Origin: Serilophus lunatus
Taxonomy: Eukaryota; Chordata; Aves; Passeriformes; Eurylaimidae
Direction of reading: 5' to 3'
Assembly: GCA_013399895.1 (NCBI GenBank)
Contig: VXBA01000662.1
Location: 434,001 to 498,000 of the forward strand
DNA: 64,000 bases
A program made the translations under genes and the position numbers. The notes under the pieces are model-generated. The model was given only the letters and a program-made list of their open reading frames with translations. It had not been told where the DNA came from and searched no databases. Position 1 is the stretch's first letter; every line of letters starts with the position of its first letter. Positions 1 to 13,485 of the stretch are shown piece after piece.

Positions 1-2099
1 GTAGTGGCAAGGGTGGAATTAAAACCAGTATTTTTCCCCAAATCCCAGTGTAGTTCTTCAGGCACGAACCTATCCACTCGGCGGTGTGACCCTTCTCAGC
101 AGACAGTATGTTAGTGATAACAAACAGGAAAAATAAAAGATCAGGTGTAAGTATTTGCTCTCTGTTTGCTCTGAGACATTTCAACAGTGGAAAAATGACC
201 TTGAGCTGGGTCACCTAGCCAGCCAAGACCTCTTGACTAAGGACTCACCTGGAAACATGAAGACAGTATTTCTGAAACCCACACCACTTTTTTCCCCCTG
301 CAGCAGATCACAACCTGTAGGGCATATTGCAGGCCTGCTTGAAGTCTCTGGCTGCAGTAATTGCTGGTCCTATCTCCTTCTCTCCTTTCACTGTGGGAGT
401 TTCCAACAGATGGATGCAATGCAGAACAGCCCTGCTGCTGGGACTGGACCAGCTTGATGAACTAGTCCCTTTCCCCAGCTCTGATTTTCAGGATGTAAAA
501 AGTAGCAGAAACTATTCCCCTAAACTATTGTAGCAGCGACCAACGTTTCTAAATCCTTTCTGGGCAAGTTCACCAACCTAAACCTATTCTTTTGAGATAT
601 ACAGACACAACTGTAGAGAATGGCTAAAGGGATAATCATCTGACATATCTTTCAGCCTTGTAACCAAAAAAACAACAGAGGCAAAAAGAGTGTTTATTAG
701 TTTTCGTAATGAAAATTCTTAAAAGAGGAGGATTTAAAAATAGTATGATTTAAACGGACAAAGAAAAGTAAGATTCCCCCCTGCGGATTTAATTACTTAT
801 CAAATTTTGGAACAACACTGCCTACTTATTCTCAGACTATTTAAAAACATAGCATCAAAAAATTAGTGGGCAGATATTTAACATTTACATTCTCAAGCAG
901 TTCTGTGATCGCTAATGTACAGCCTCAGAAGCAGGTTGTGTAACCCAAGTGCAAGTGTGTCTGTGCAGAGACAGAGCAGGAAAAAGAACAACGGTAAACA
1001 AAACCATCCCCTGCAATACTTTTACTTGTTTTGAAACTCTGCATTGTTGCCCAGGTAGTGCAAAAAACACAGGTGTGCAAAAAGAAGTTAGTGTTTAATG
1101 CCCAGCTTGTGATTTGGTACTGAACGTGGCATGTTTCATTCTTACTGACCACTCAGCCTCTCACATTTAATTGGTTGTTGGCTTAAATGTGATTATTTTC
1201 CCTCCTGACGGCAAGTGGTAAGCCAGCTGTGTGTTTTCCTGTGCACCATTTGCTAGGGAGAGTAGATTCTGAAACCTTTCACAAACAAAATAAATCTTCA
1301 TCTCAAAAACAACTTCTTCATGTTCAGTTGTTCAAAGGGCCGCAGTAGCACCAGTGGAGACATCAGCAGCTGAAGCATCACTTACTATCTTTTGGTATCA
1401 TAGGCTAGAAATGGAAAATATGTGCTGCTCACTCCCTGAGGCTGCCACGGTATTTCTCTATGCAGTTTACTTTTCAGTACTGTCTTTGTTTAGTTTTGAG
1501 TATCGTCAGTTATGGAGGATTTGACAGCTACTGTTGGGGACTTGGTCCATACTCCTGCAGATTTTGCTGTTAGGATGTTTCTTTTGAGTTTTCCAGCTTA
1601 CATTTTTATTTTTATTTTGCTGCAGCTAATTTTAGCTTCAAGAGTGCAAGTAGAAAAGAGGATGGCAAGAAGGAAACCTCAGCCAGCCCAGGGAAAACAC
1701 GGTAGACAGTGCTTTGAGATGCGGCCACAAAGCAGCAGAAAATGGGCAGAGAGGGCCAGCAAGCAGCAGAGAAGTGAAGAAATAGGAAGTGAGGCAGCAG
1801 TCATGAAGAAAGTATGCAAGGAAACAGTTACCCTGCAGGGAAGGAAAAAGCAGGAAAACTTTCAAGGGCAGAGATTAACATAACTTGGGGGGGCACTGCA
1901 GCGACAGGACTTGGAGAAGAGCACAGAGGAGCAAAACTACCAGGATAAAACAGCCAGTGGATACAGCAGGCAAAAAATCAAGGGGAGGAGGAAGAAAATG
2001 GTAGGGCTCAGGTAAACGAGCATGAAAAGAGTCACTTATGCTTTTGTACCCACTTAAATTGTGCTTTATGCCTCCTTAAGGCAGAAGCAAAATTGAGTT

Positions 2100-2420
2100 G
2101 GGACAGGTCTATGCCATAAAGTTGTGCAGGCACACTTACACTGGTCAGATGTACAAAGGGGTACGACTTGCAACTGAGATGAAAACAGAACCACAATATC
2201 AAAAGCAGTGAATGTTCAGAGTTATGCAGTCAGAACCGTACTTTCACCAGTGCAGCCTGTGTCATTCAGACAATGATAAGACAAGCCATGCTGGCAAAAG
2301 CATGGGTTTGCTGATGTAGATTGTATTCAAGGGGATAGATACACCTCTGCTGCAGTGTATAGGGGCATAGCTACACTGCTAGAGCTCTTTGCTTGTCAGG
2401 ACAGCCATGCTGTATTAGCA
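2100..2420. repeat. Possible relic of an old DNA transposon
   Basis: The segment contains phrases typical of old amniote non-autonomous DNA transposons, such as a short block around 2353-2379 where GCAGTGTA and TACACTGC form an 8-bp inverted repeat around a 12-base loop. The resemblance to sauropsid hAT-like relics is from memory, and no terminal inverted repeats or target duplications are clear. It could equally be unique sequence. Confidence 0.2.
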
Positions 2421-5029
2421 GATTGTCCATAACGGAGACATGATTAACAGATGTAAAAGGAAGTCTTCAATATGACTTCCACAACCACAGCAAAAACTGT
2501 CAGCAGAAGGCACTTCTGGCAAAAGAAGATAGCCTTGTGGACCAGAGAGGCATAAGATACGGACATGTTTTAGATAATTCCCGAAGCTTTCATGTAACAA
2601 GTATTTGCTTCTACAAAAAGAAAACTTCCAAAAATTGCAAAGCGTCTGAATATTAGGATAATGTGTATAAGAGCATTTAAGTAGTACTATTGACGCCTAT
2701 ACCTTCACTTATCATTCAACATTCACTTGTTTTTAAATAAAGGATTCTTGAGAAGGAAGTGTTCTCAATATATTTTTCTGCATTCCTTTCTTCAGTGTGG
2801 GTAATACATAACTTTTTCCATAATCTTCTTTACCTCTGTGCAATACAAAGAAGGTGAAAACTCTCTCAATGAGCATCTAGAGAGGAAAGACTTGGTAAAC
2901 AGGGTAGAAGTGCTACTAAACTTTTTTTTTTTTTCAATTACTTTGGTGGTCAGATAGGACTGTGCTCTAACTAAAATGAAACTTGAAAAGGAAAAAACCC
3001 TAAACCACTATTATTAATCTGAAGGCAAGAGAGCTGTTACCCGAAATGATTCACTGAATGGAAATCTCGACTCTTGAAACAAATGATTTCTAAGAACAGG
3101 GCTTACACATCAGCCTCCTCCTCAAAAGAACTCAAAATTTTCAACTTGCAGTCTGTGTTTACAGCAAAGGATTAAATTGCTTGGGATTAATGTCTATGAA
3201 AATATCCTGAAATTCTAACAGTCATGCAATATTTTTCCTGCAACTTCTTGTGAAATGATAATGGACTGCAATGTCTCTCTAAACTCACAAATGAAATAAT
3301 TTTCTCAGCTATGAATTTTGATTAAATGGCAATTGCAAATAAGATTTTCTCAATTTCCTGAACAATCTTATATACTCACTTCATATGCTTCTTCTGAGTT
3401 TGATTTATTAGGCTATCTGTTTTCCTCTATGTCCCTTCCCTCAAAGAAATGGCTGAAGGCAATTCTTAGAGTGCAAATGAGCAGCCTGAGTAGTTCAGCA
3501 AAATGATTTTTGAAATAGTTAAAAGCAATGAAACAAACAAATACAAAAAACCCAAGAAATGACATGAGGGTAGAGCCTAATATCACTAGAGTAAGAATTA
3601 TACAGCAGACAGTCCAAGAGAAGGGCTGAGGAGAACACTGCTAAGGTGTCCACTAGTGGAGTGGATTGGAGCACCGTCTTCTTACCTCTTGAGATCTGTA
3701 TGTAAAGCCTGATTTAAAATACACATAGAAATGAATGTCACCAATTCACCTTAGAGCCGCCTGAGCAGCGGTCCACATGTGAAATAAGGCTTGAAAGTTT
3801 CATAAGAGTTCCCTCTGACTGAAAAGTAAGCTTGCTTTTGTTTCCTGTTTATCTGGTATTTATAGGAGTTTTACTGTGGTTGTTTTTAATCAAAAATTGA
3901 GTAACAAATAGTCTCCTAAGTGACTTGAAATTCTGAACAGTGGTTTCTGCTGTAAGTGGGAATGATTCACCTCAGAAGATCAAATCTGTCATTCTCTGGG
4001 CACAGACTTAACCAGTAAAAATCCTGCTTGCTGGTTTTGTACTGATCCCTGATTCACCAGCCACTGGACACAATTCACCCCAGTCCATACACTTTCCTTG
4101 GGATAATCTCAAAGACAGATCCATAGATGATGTTTCTCATCTAGATTCCAGGATACGGACACAGCAAAAGGGAGGAAATATTCCTTGTGCCTGCTTGCAT
4201 GTGCTGATTCAGTGGAGCTGGTATCATTAGTCCTGTCCTATGATGAACACCATATTACCCAACCACACTGGAAAAGAATGAGTGGGCTCAGATTTCCTAT
4301 CTGGAAACTGGCAACCCTTGCAAAACTTGGTACTTGGATAATATTGCGTGTAAATAGGAACAACAGCAAAATCTTGTGCTAAATTGGCATAAAAGTGGTG
4401 AGTTTTGGAGAGCTGGGACAACCATGGAATTAAGAGAAAATAAGATGTGAGTGGTGTATCGTAGTTCAGTATACAAAAGTTTGGTAACATGGAAATTAAC
4501 AGAAATATTTCCTGGCATGACTTTGGGCTAGTGCTTACTGCAGAGAACTGCTGTACAGCTGGAGTACTCGTGTGAAAATGTTAGCAGCATATGTAATAAA
4601 AACCACTGAACTGGAATTATACAGAAATAAGTTATTATTGAAACACAGCTGTACTTTGAACAAAGCGTTGAAGAATTTATAAGACAATGATTTGCCAAAG
4701 GGAAGAGCATAAACTTATCTCAGCCAGAGAGCCACAACCAGTTCCTGTGGCTGCTCCCCACCACTGAGTGCAAGCCCCACTTCCCTCCAGTAATGGAACA
4801 GGGACCAAAAGCTTTAATTGCGTGGTGTGCTGCACATCAATTCCTATAAATTGATGTCCTTTCTTCATACGAAGTAAAAACACATGTCAAGTGTCTTGCA
4901 ACTTTTTTCATCCTCTTCTCATTGCCATCAGTCTTATCATATGAAAGTTGATCACAAGGGAACTGTAATTATTCAGCTAGCAGCTAGTGGTGAGAACATC
5001 AAAGCAGAATTATGTTTATAGGGTTAATG

Positions 5030-5290
5030 CATAATTATTTTAGCATCCCAAAGGCTTCAGAATGCCATACTATCCAATTATCCCAGGGCTATGTGAGAAG
5101 AGGGAACTCTGTGTAATTAGGGGGGCATTAGCTAATCTTTCAGGATTAGTAAAATACATCATGTCACTATTCACACTACCAGGTCTTTCTCCCCAGATTT
5201 TATGGAACATAATACTACCTTTTAAAAATGTGAAACAAATGTGTAAAATCACGTGACTATAGGATTAGTAACTACATTTTAATTATTAAA
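5030..5290. promoter_or_regulatory. Homeodomain-site-rich patch, possible enhancer
   Basis: TAAT/ATTA cores recur closely: near 5025-5038, 5078, 5115, 5130, 5145, 5264 and 5280. Several are in extended forms such as GTAATTAG and ATTAGCTAAT. Clusters like this are seen in conserved developmental enhancers, but AT-rich DNA yields TAAT cores by chance. Function is an inference without conservation data. Confidence 0.2.
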
Positions 5291-7186
5291 TAGAAAAATC
5301 ATTATATTTGCCAGACATCATAAATGTACATGTCAGATCTGCCACATCTGAATGAGCATGAGATCCATTAAGTCATATGCTCTGTTACTGCTAATAACCA
5401 ACACTTTGTCCATATTCAATAACTTAAAAAAAAAGGTTACTTTTTTCCAGTTAGGATGCCTATTAGATATTCGATTCTGTATTTTCTAGGCACCTACATA
5501 GCTTGATTTTCAGAGATGTTGAGCACGTTCATTGTTTCTATGGCTGCTGAGCAACCCTGAAACTTAAGCATGTGAGTACGAATTAGATGCCAAACTACAG
5601 CCATCCCATTTTAAAAATTAATAGCTTAATGCATATAACTAGTTGTGTGATCTCTGATGAAAATAGGACGAAAATGAGTAGAAACATTTTCCTGCATCTC
5701 AGGTAACTGGCCAGACTACTCTGATATTGAATGAGTCACCTTTGACTCAGTAAGCCATCCCAAGAAGGGCATAATCAGCACTGAGACACGTAAGTGAAAA
5801 ATTTGGAATGTAAAATTCAGTTGCAGAAATTTGTGTAAAAATTCCAGAGCAAATATACTTACCAATAATCTGTTCTACGAATAATATCAGGAAGTTAGTT
5901 TAATAGTGAAACTTAGTAAGAAAAATTCATTTAGAATCCTCTACAGTTTGTAAAATTTGCTGCAGGATGTTGAAGCAATTGGAAAACTACTACTAAGAAA
6001 ACAATTAATTCTAAATAGTTAGAAAAAGTGGTGGAAGCCAGTATGATAAAAGGGAGATAAGAAAAATGCTGTAGATACAAGAGGCTTTCAGGAATACAAA
6101 CATAATGAAGAAATAGGTTGAACTTTAATGAAGAGTGGCATAAGTTAAGAGCTGTTTATATAGATAATTTGAAAAATTATTTGTTTAGTAAGGTTTTCTT
6201 TGATTATCAAGAACCCATAATGATTTGTACCCTGGATAACAAAATGATCTCCTGAAGAGGTATTCTGCTATAGCCTATATGCATGAAAAATTAGAGGATG
6301 GAGTCAGCTATCTATGAATGGAATTCAGTTTCCTGGTAGAGTGCGAAGGAGTTTAGTGTGCAGATAACGGCAAAAAGAGCTAAATAATACTGCATAACAT
6401 CCACTTGTAAATGTGGCCTGCAAACGTCTTTAAACAGCCCAGTGATATTACAGGTTTGCCAAATGCTTCTGAATATCACAAGGTTCTATGAGTTACTAAC
6501 TTAAACCTTGAATAGCCATGTGTTTTGTGACTCTGCAAGATTCTGGTGATCTGCTCTTAGAAGCAGTGCTGCATGCTTTCTGCTGATCGTGTCCCATACA
6601 CAAACCCTTTCTGAAAACTTCACAGGACTAACAGTTATAAAGATAAATGTTGACTTACTGTAATGCTTTCCATTCTTCAGGGCCTACTTTTTATTTCCAC
6701 ATTATATTTGTCATTTGGCATTCACACTAACTCACCGAAGTAAGATTCCCAATCCCATTACACGGACACACTGCTCCATTGTAAGAATATACAGAATTAT
6801 AATATCACCCACACAGTGCTTTCTGGGGCATTTTTTTGGAAAACATGTGGCTGACCCAAAGCAAGCCTGTTACAGGACCTAGAGGTAAAATGGTGTTGGG
6901 ATGAAAACGCTCAGTTTCAGGTTAATAAAATGTACAACATGTACAACTATTGTGCATCTTATGTAGCCTGCTGCTTTGGTGGAACACTTGTTTTTTTAGA
7001 TAGGTTGGAGGAGAGTGAAGATACAATTACTTTCCTCCCCTATCCAGAACTCTAAACCTGCATGTGCATTTCAGTTACTTTAAAAACCAAATTGAAACTG
7101 TCCGTTAGTACCAGATTAAGGAGCAGTGCCTCTGGTATCAAAGTTGTTTACGTGATTCAGTGCAATGAATTACTGGTTGTTTTTTC

Positions 7187-7440
7187 TTTTTTTTTTTTTA
7201 ATTGGAAAGATTTTAATTCCAAGTTACTTTGAGTTTCTCATTAAAAAACCCTCGGTGTCTTGCTGGACATATTCATCACCAAGAAAATAAGGCACTATAA
7301 CTTGCAGGTCTAGGTGCTTATAAAACTGTTCCTGAATTAGCCGATGTTTGTTATGTCCTACAAGACTAGTTTCTGAGGCCTGCTCCAAGAAAAGATACAG
7401 AAATGCTGATATACCCAAATGTAAGGAATTCAAGAACTAT
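7187..7440 (-). other. Minus-strand open frame followed by ATTAAA and an A tract
   Basis: On the minus strand an open frame of 69 codons (7433 down to a TAA at 7226-7224) is followed by ATTAAA (7217-7212) and, 12 bases later, a 13-base A tract (T run 7187-7199 on the plus strand). The peptide has an ordinary protein-like composition, including the stretch HRLIQEQFYKHLD, but I recognise no family. The arrangement recalls the 3' end of a retrocopied mRNA. The implied 3' UTR is only about 24 bases and no clean target duplication was found, so chance is quite possible. Confidence 0.2.
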
Positions 7441-7642
7441 ATAACTCACCTGTTATCAGTTTTCTGTAAAATATTAAAAGATATACAGTAGCACTTAGTA
7501 ATAAAATAACAACATCTAAATGATTAGGAATCATCCTGATTTCAGAAAGAAAAGGAAGAGATACTGTTTATATGACATTTACTACCTCCATGTAAGTATA
7601 GACTGCCTCAAGGTTAATAACTGGTTAACAGAGAAATTTCCC

Positions 7643-7656
7643 TTTTTTTTTTTTTT
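7643..7656. repeat. T homopolymer (14)
   Basis: Uninterrupted run of 14 T. It lies about 440 bases from the similar T run at 7187-7199. Confidence 0.95.
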
Positions 7657-7954
7657 CTTATTGCAAATACTTCTGCCAGGATCTTGACAAGAGACAAGAT
7701 CTAAAGAAGACCACAGTAATGATATCACACTGCACAAATATTTTCTTATCTAAGATGCTATTGTACCCTTGCCAGACTTAAGAGCAGAAAATGCTAACAT
7801 TTTGCTGCTTTCTGTATATTAATATCATGTTGGAGAACTCTCCACACAGTGACAATCATGTGTAATATTTCTGCAACAGCTTTGGCTGCCTAATTTCATG
7901 TCATATTCTTCACTGAGAATACAAATCCCTTTATAATAAAAAGGACAGCTTTTT

Positions 7955-8065
7955 GAGTGCCATTGCACAGCTGAAGGAACTGAGGCAGTGAGAGGGCAGA
8001 TAGTCAGCAAGATGTAGAAAGGCTGGAAACAGGAGCCCTCTCTCCCAGCTCTGGGCCTACTTATA
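7955..8065 (-). repeat. Probable MIR SINE relic
   Basis: The plus strand reads like the reverse of a MIR core: an AACTGAGGCA block at about 7979-7988, a short AGAGGG stretch, AGTCAGCAAG, then a TCTCTCCCAGCTCT end. These match, in order, the MIR segments 'aactgaggcacagagagg', 'cagcaagtcagtggcagag' and 'tctcctgactcccag'. Divergence and small deletions are considerable, as expected for an element older than the bird-mammal split. Boundaries are approximate. Confidence 0.5.
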
Positions 8066-11000
8066 TCAACAGTGCACACTTCAGTGCATGAAATAGAGTA
8101 GGCTCTCATTAAAAAAAAAGGAAGAGAGGTGTCAGTTGTATAACCATGTTTAAAGAAAAAGTTTTAGAAATCGCAGAAATCGCATCACTGATGGATACAC
8201 TTCTACTTTTACAGCCTCTGAAGGCAATCCAGCCTGTAGCTGGACCTCTGCACTGAGTAAACTGGTAATAAAAAAGAATCTGCTGGTCCTTGACAACTCA
8301 AGAACAGACACAAAAATAGATTGATGCTTCTAGGAAAGCAAGCTGTGGGTTGAATACTATGGAGGAAAAAAAGCAGAAAGGCAGAACACAGAGTAGGAGG
8401 TGAAAGAAAAGAAGGTTTAGGGGAAGGATTTTGCCTTGTCCAGTGATTTTTTGTGAGGTCTCTCCTGACCTCAACTTTTAGGGTGAAAAGACCTTGTGAC
8501 ACAGCAGAGCTGGTGTGCATTTGTCACATGGAGAAATAATTTGGGGAGTGTGTACAGGTGTTTCCTGTGTTGCAAAAATCATCTCTACAGAGACTCTAGT
8601 TTGCAATTACCCAAGACTTCAAAGAAAATACCAAGACGGATGTGTAAATGTCCTGCCAATACCAGGATCCACCATCTATTCTCTATTTACCAAAGCAAAT
8701 ACAGACACAGCTCCTGGGAATGCCTAGGAGGAAGCACCATCACCAGCAGCTCTTCAAAACAGCCCTAGATGTAAAGAAGATTCTTCCTTTACAATTCCCC
8801 CCTGGGTAGCATCCGTAATGACTCTTAAACATTTCCAGAGTCGGGGCCTACATTTTTGTAATACATTTCTCTCACTATGTTGATTTTTCTTAAATTCTTC
8901 TGCTGCTGCCCAGCTGTACTGGAAGGCCCTTATCCTTTTAGCAAAATTTCATTTTTAGACTGAGTTAGTATGCTTCAAACTCAGTCCCCCTCACTCTAGC
9001 ATGATGCTACTATTTGCTTGCATCATCCTTTGTGTCAGGAAGCACTTCCTGAAAAATGACATCTATAATTTCTTCTAAATTTTATTTTATGTTTTTGTGG
9101 CACTCAGTTCTGGTTTTTCAGACCAAGCTATATAGAATGACACTCTATTTTTCAGAGGTGTTGAATAACCTATTCTGACCTGAAAAACTTTGCTACGCAA
9201 CAACAACAACAAAACAAACAGAAAAAAGAGGTGCTGAGAAGTACTGAGAAATCTGCAGTTGGAAAGGGAAGAATCAAATAGGAAGTTAGCGTGCTTTGCA
9301 AAGTCCTTATCGATGTCTTTTCTCCTCAGACCTTCAGTGCAGAGCAAGCACTGCCAGGTGGCTGCAGAGGAGCTCATCTGTCAGGTGCTAACTGTGCCCT
9401 GGGCTTGGGTGGGAGGACCCATGCACAGACCTGTGACCTGAAGCACAACCCTTTTGCAGGAGAGAAAAGAGTACAGCCTTGGGCAATGAAACCTAATTTC
9501 ACTCGGAGGAGTTGTAGTTCATACGAACTCAGAGAAAGCAGGATTATACCACAGTGACTGTTTCTAATGAAGTACAAAACGTCTGCATCTCTCATGGTCC
9601 AGTCACTGCAGAGCCTCTCCCGTGGGTGTTGGCTGACTTACACTGAATTAAGATAAGGGGAGCTGGGTGGGTAATTGAGGCTTTTATATGCATGTTTTGA
9701 AACGGGATCCAGTAAATTCTCAGCTAAAATTTGGGAAAAAACCCCAGAGTAGGTTAAAGGATTTTAAGTCCACCATGTTCTTACTTGCAAGATGCAAATC
9801 TTTTGAGCTCTTTCTGAGGCATCTCACTGGAAAAGGAGCTATAAATCATAAAAGATCTGACTTTTGTTGTTTTGGACACTATAAAAACCAGGGAAATGTG
9901 TTTAATGAACATTCTTCTTGTTCAAAGCATTTCAGTAGTTCAGCTCTGATATTGTTTCAAAACTGTTTTCTCAAGGCCCTCCAGCACATAGTGTTACGAA
10001 AAAAGTTGTCAGACTGGTTTTAACACATCTTTTCAATACTGATAAGCAAAAGTTCACTGAAATAATTCTCAATAAGACACATGTGGGATATACCTTTCTT
10101 AAGGTTTTTTTGTTGGATTCAAACTTTAAGGAGACCTGCTGCAGTCTAAGCTTAAGCAGCCCCTTTCAAAGTTATTAGAAAAGTACAGGGATGCGTCAGA
10201 TACTGAGCTGAAGAGAGTCTATGTCACATCCTGTTCACCGTGTCTGCTTTTAAACCTGTTTCGTAAGTACGGTGAGTGGCTGACAGTCTTCAGCTGCAAA
10301 CAGCTTTGAAACTACATGAGCGAGTTTCAAAGGAAAGCCAGATACTACTGCATTTTGGTCGCTAAAGGTAGAACACTTGATAAATAGCTCGGGTTTTTTC
10401 TTAATGAAGAAAACGATTTAATCTCGAGGCTACTTTGCTTAACAATGCCATCATTAGAATGGTAATGGGCTTTGAGGTCCTTATTCAGCTTGGCACAGCA
10501 TCCTACCTTTGTTGCCATTGTTTCATCCTGTTTACACAGAAGTTTTAGCAATTCAGTCTGGTAAGAACAAAATACTAACCAAGAAAAAATAAAGCTCAAA
10601 AATAGCGTGTGGCTAAATCTTTAAGTCTATCTTAATAGGGTCCAATCTATCCTCCCCCTGAAGCCAGACAGCCGCTTTAGTAGGATGCAAAGTAGTTCCT
10701 GTGCTTGAAAACAAGATTGGAACAGGTTGAAACAAGATGAGCTAATATATTTTTTAAAATTATTATTATCTATTTTGGAAATGATGGTTTTAAAAGCCAA
10801 AACATGCTAAAATGACTTAGACAGTAAGTATTTTACTAAACCATGTACACTAGCCTTCTAACAATTTGGTAAAAACTAATACATCTTTTTTCTCTCTAAT
10901 AACCAGGGAATTCACCTGAACGTTGCTAGAAAAAGCTCTATTAAACAGTGGAGTTTTTCTCCCTCTTAATTTTCTGGTGTACAAGTTAAAGCAAAAACAA

Positions 11001-13394
11001 AGCAAAAATACTTTTGCAGATGGACTCGGGTATCAAACTTGAGGCTTTCCCATGTTTCTTTTTCCATATTTGTGCATTAACTAGCCTCTCACTGCAGACT
11101 AAGCCCATGCTCTAAGCTTGGCAGTAAAAGTCTGGTCTGAGATGCCACTGCCAACTCCTGTACAAAGCAGCCAAGGGTTGAAGGTCAAATTCTCTGTTAC
11201 ACCTAGAATGTGCTTCATGCTCTTCATGTTATCTGCTCCTTCTGGGGACCTCTGAGACATCCACACAAATTTAGAGCAGCATCAAGGTCCCTGCCATTTA
11301 CCCTTGAATACAAAGGCCTTTGACAGAGCCAAGAAAAACTAGAAAGCAGCAACTTTCTGGCCACACCTCCTTCCTCGCATCATCCCTACAGAAAGGGGTG
11401 GAGGGAATAGATAGGAAACAACCATGCTCTCCTACACTGAGCACAGGAGGATTTTCTTGTGACTATTTCCATAAGGCTTAGCATGGCCTTTGCTTGTCCA
11501 GAGGGTCATAAAAAGGGCCTCAGACCCTCCCTGCTAGTAAGTGAAGGAATGGTTGTTAACACAAATGCTGCTTCTCCATAATGTTTAGTTTTCCCAGCCC
11601 ACTAGGTTGCCTCAGTACAAAGGAAAGTATGCTGGTAGTAGGTGAGACCATCAAAACTTTCTGTGGCAGTCCCCATAGAGGAAGTTTTCTAACCTGGGAT
11701 TTTCACTGGTAATGACAGAGAGTCGGGGGATCCCCTTGTCCCGATCTGCAAGACTTCTCAGTGGCAGAAGCCCGTGCAAGCCGATGACATGAAAGGCTGT
11801 CCATTGACTGTTCTGCATTGCCAGGAAAGCCAACAAACCCAAGTAATGTTGTTCCATCAAAGAATAAGCATGACATACCTAAGCAATTATTGATCTTAAA
11901 ACCGTGGATGAAGACTGCATAAATATTTCCCATGACTAGAGGCAATGGGCTACGTTCACCTAGAAGGTATCACCCAGGCCCTCCACTGAGTTCTGTTTAA
12001 GAAAAGCTTTGTAGACCATAGCACTTAAACCGTTATTGGTTTTTACTTTATTTTTTTTTAAACAGGAGTAGCGGTACCATATATTAGTTACATTTCATCA
12101 CAACTTGCTTATATTCATGTATCTTTTACTATCCTTACTATTTAGTAGAAAATGATATGGGAAATCAACTTGACAAAATATCTCACGGAAAAAGTAGAAA
12201 TAGTAACATTCATTATGCATCCTTGAATGTCCTTGAATTAAAGGGCATGGATGCTTTTTGACACTGAGTAGCCTTCAGAGGTGAAATAAGCTAAAGGGAT
12301 ATTTATTTATAGCAACACCTCCTTGAGGAATAATCCAAAGGAGTAAAAGAAATAGGTGCACAGTTTGCCCCAGTGACTTTTGTTCTCTTAATGAAACGCA
12401 CACACATAGCTGCATCCATCCAGCTCAGTTCGTCTCTGTTGATCCTCAGGCTGGGAACAGTTTCATGTACAGCAACCCATTTTTTCTTCACAATACCAGT
12501 GTTTTAGAAAAGACACAACTCTGGAAGAAAACTAAAGAAAGAAAGGGATATATCACAGCATCTGTGTTCTGTGATTCTTTTCAGTTCATTCTAACTCTGA
12601 GAAGTGATTCCCTACCCTTGTGAATAGAAGTCTGTTTCTCTATTAGAGGAAGATACAGGTCAGATGATAACAACTGCAGGGAATAGGAAGAAATGATGCA
12701 TAACTGGGCCTCAAGATGAAAGGTTTTGCTTGTTATTTTAGTTTGCTTTCCACTTTAAAAGTATTTAGTTTGTAGATTTCCTATAGGAGCAGGGTTGATG
12801 GGTTCTCTCTTTAATCTAAGCAGCAATATTGAATATTATGAGTCTAAAATAACAACACTGAAAAGACGATGGATGCAAACATCAGGTCTTCAGTCAGCAT
12901 TCACCTTCTTTCACACCCCTTAACTTTCAAAAATTTAGGCCATCAAACAAAAATTATTTTCATTGAAAGGGGCTGCACAGGGCTACTGCAGAGTTCTGTG
13001 TGAGTTCTGTACCTCTTGCTACACCTCTAAGGCAGTTTATTTCTATCTGTTTTCTTAGTAGTTTACAACACATAGGAGATAAATTCTGAGAGTTTTCATT
13101 GCATGAGGAAATGTAAAAGTCGTGTACTTAACTAATAAATTTTGTTGAGATGTTTTTTAAATGTTTCCTGACCCGACTGCGTGACTTAACCAGCCTATAC
13201 TGTTTCAGCTTCCTCCTCCTCCATTTAGCAAGACTCACCTATGCTATTTACTGCATCATTGCATCCGAGCCAAACTTGGTTACTGCGGCAACTAAGTTTT
13301 TCTTCTCAAAGGGTCACAGGGAAACACATCCTTCAGGATCCCCTAGTAACCGTCAGCCGGCAGGACTGGGGAACATCAACAGTGAAATGCCTGC
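8066..13394. other. Gene-free stretch
   Basis: Nothing recognisable as a gene. A short (CAA)n tract lies at about 9198-9211. Open frames such as 9688-10023 and 12303-12491 are short, without a recognised domain or convincing splice context. GC content rises toward 13.2 kb as the CpG island is approached. Confidence 0.65.
9198..9211. repeat. (CAA)n microsatellite
   Basis: About four and a half uninterrupted CAA units followed by an A/C-rich tail. Confidence 0.9.
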
Positions 13395-13484
13395 TTTCCA
13401 TCGCTAAGGCAGCGCCGCCTGCGCCTGCAACAAGGGGGGCAGAGTCTAGTTACATTCCTGACCCACTTTCACATCCCTCCCTCC

Positions 13485-13485
13485 N
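13485..13485. other. Ambiguous base (N)
   Basis: A single N in the C-rich run at the start of the CpG island. It marks a sequencing or assembly ambiguity and interrupts reading frames crossing it. Confidence 0.99.

Larger units (their letters stand above)
1..7186. other. Gene-free AT-rich stretch
   Basis: No exon or gene is recognisable here. The longest plus-strand open frame (1512-1883, 123 codons) starts with a hydrophobic stretch and then becomes Lys/Arg/Gln-rich with no family resemblance; I treat it as chance. A 13-base T run lies at 2922-2934. Two sub-regions (2100-2420 and 5030-5290) are listed separately. The base composition and lack of long open frames suit intron or intergenic DNA. 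Confidence 0.7.

Noticed and set aside
1512..1883. 123-codon plus-strand frame beginning with a hydrophobic segment
   Set aside because: No recognised domain, low-complexity basic second half, and no splice or promoter support.
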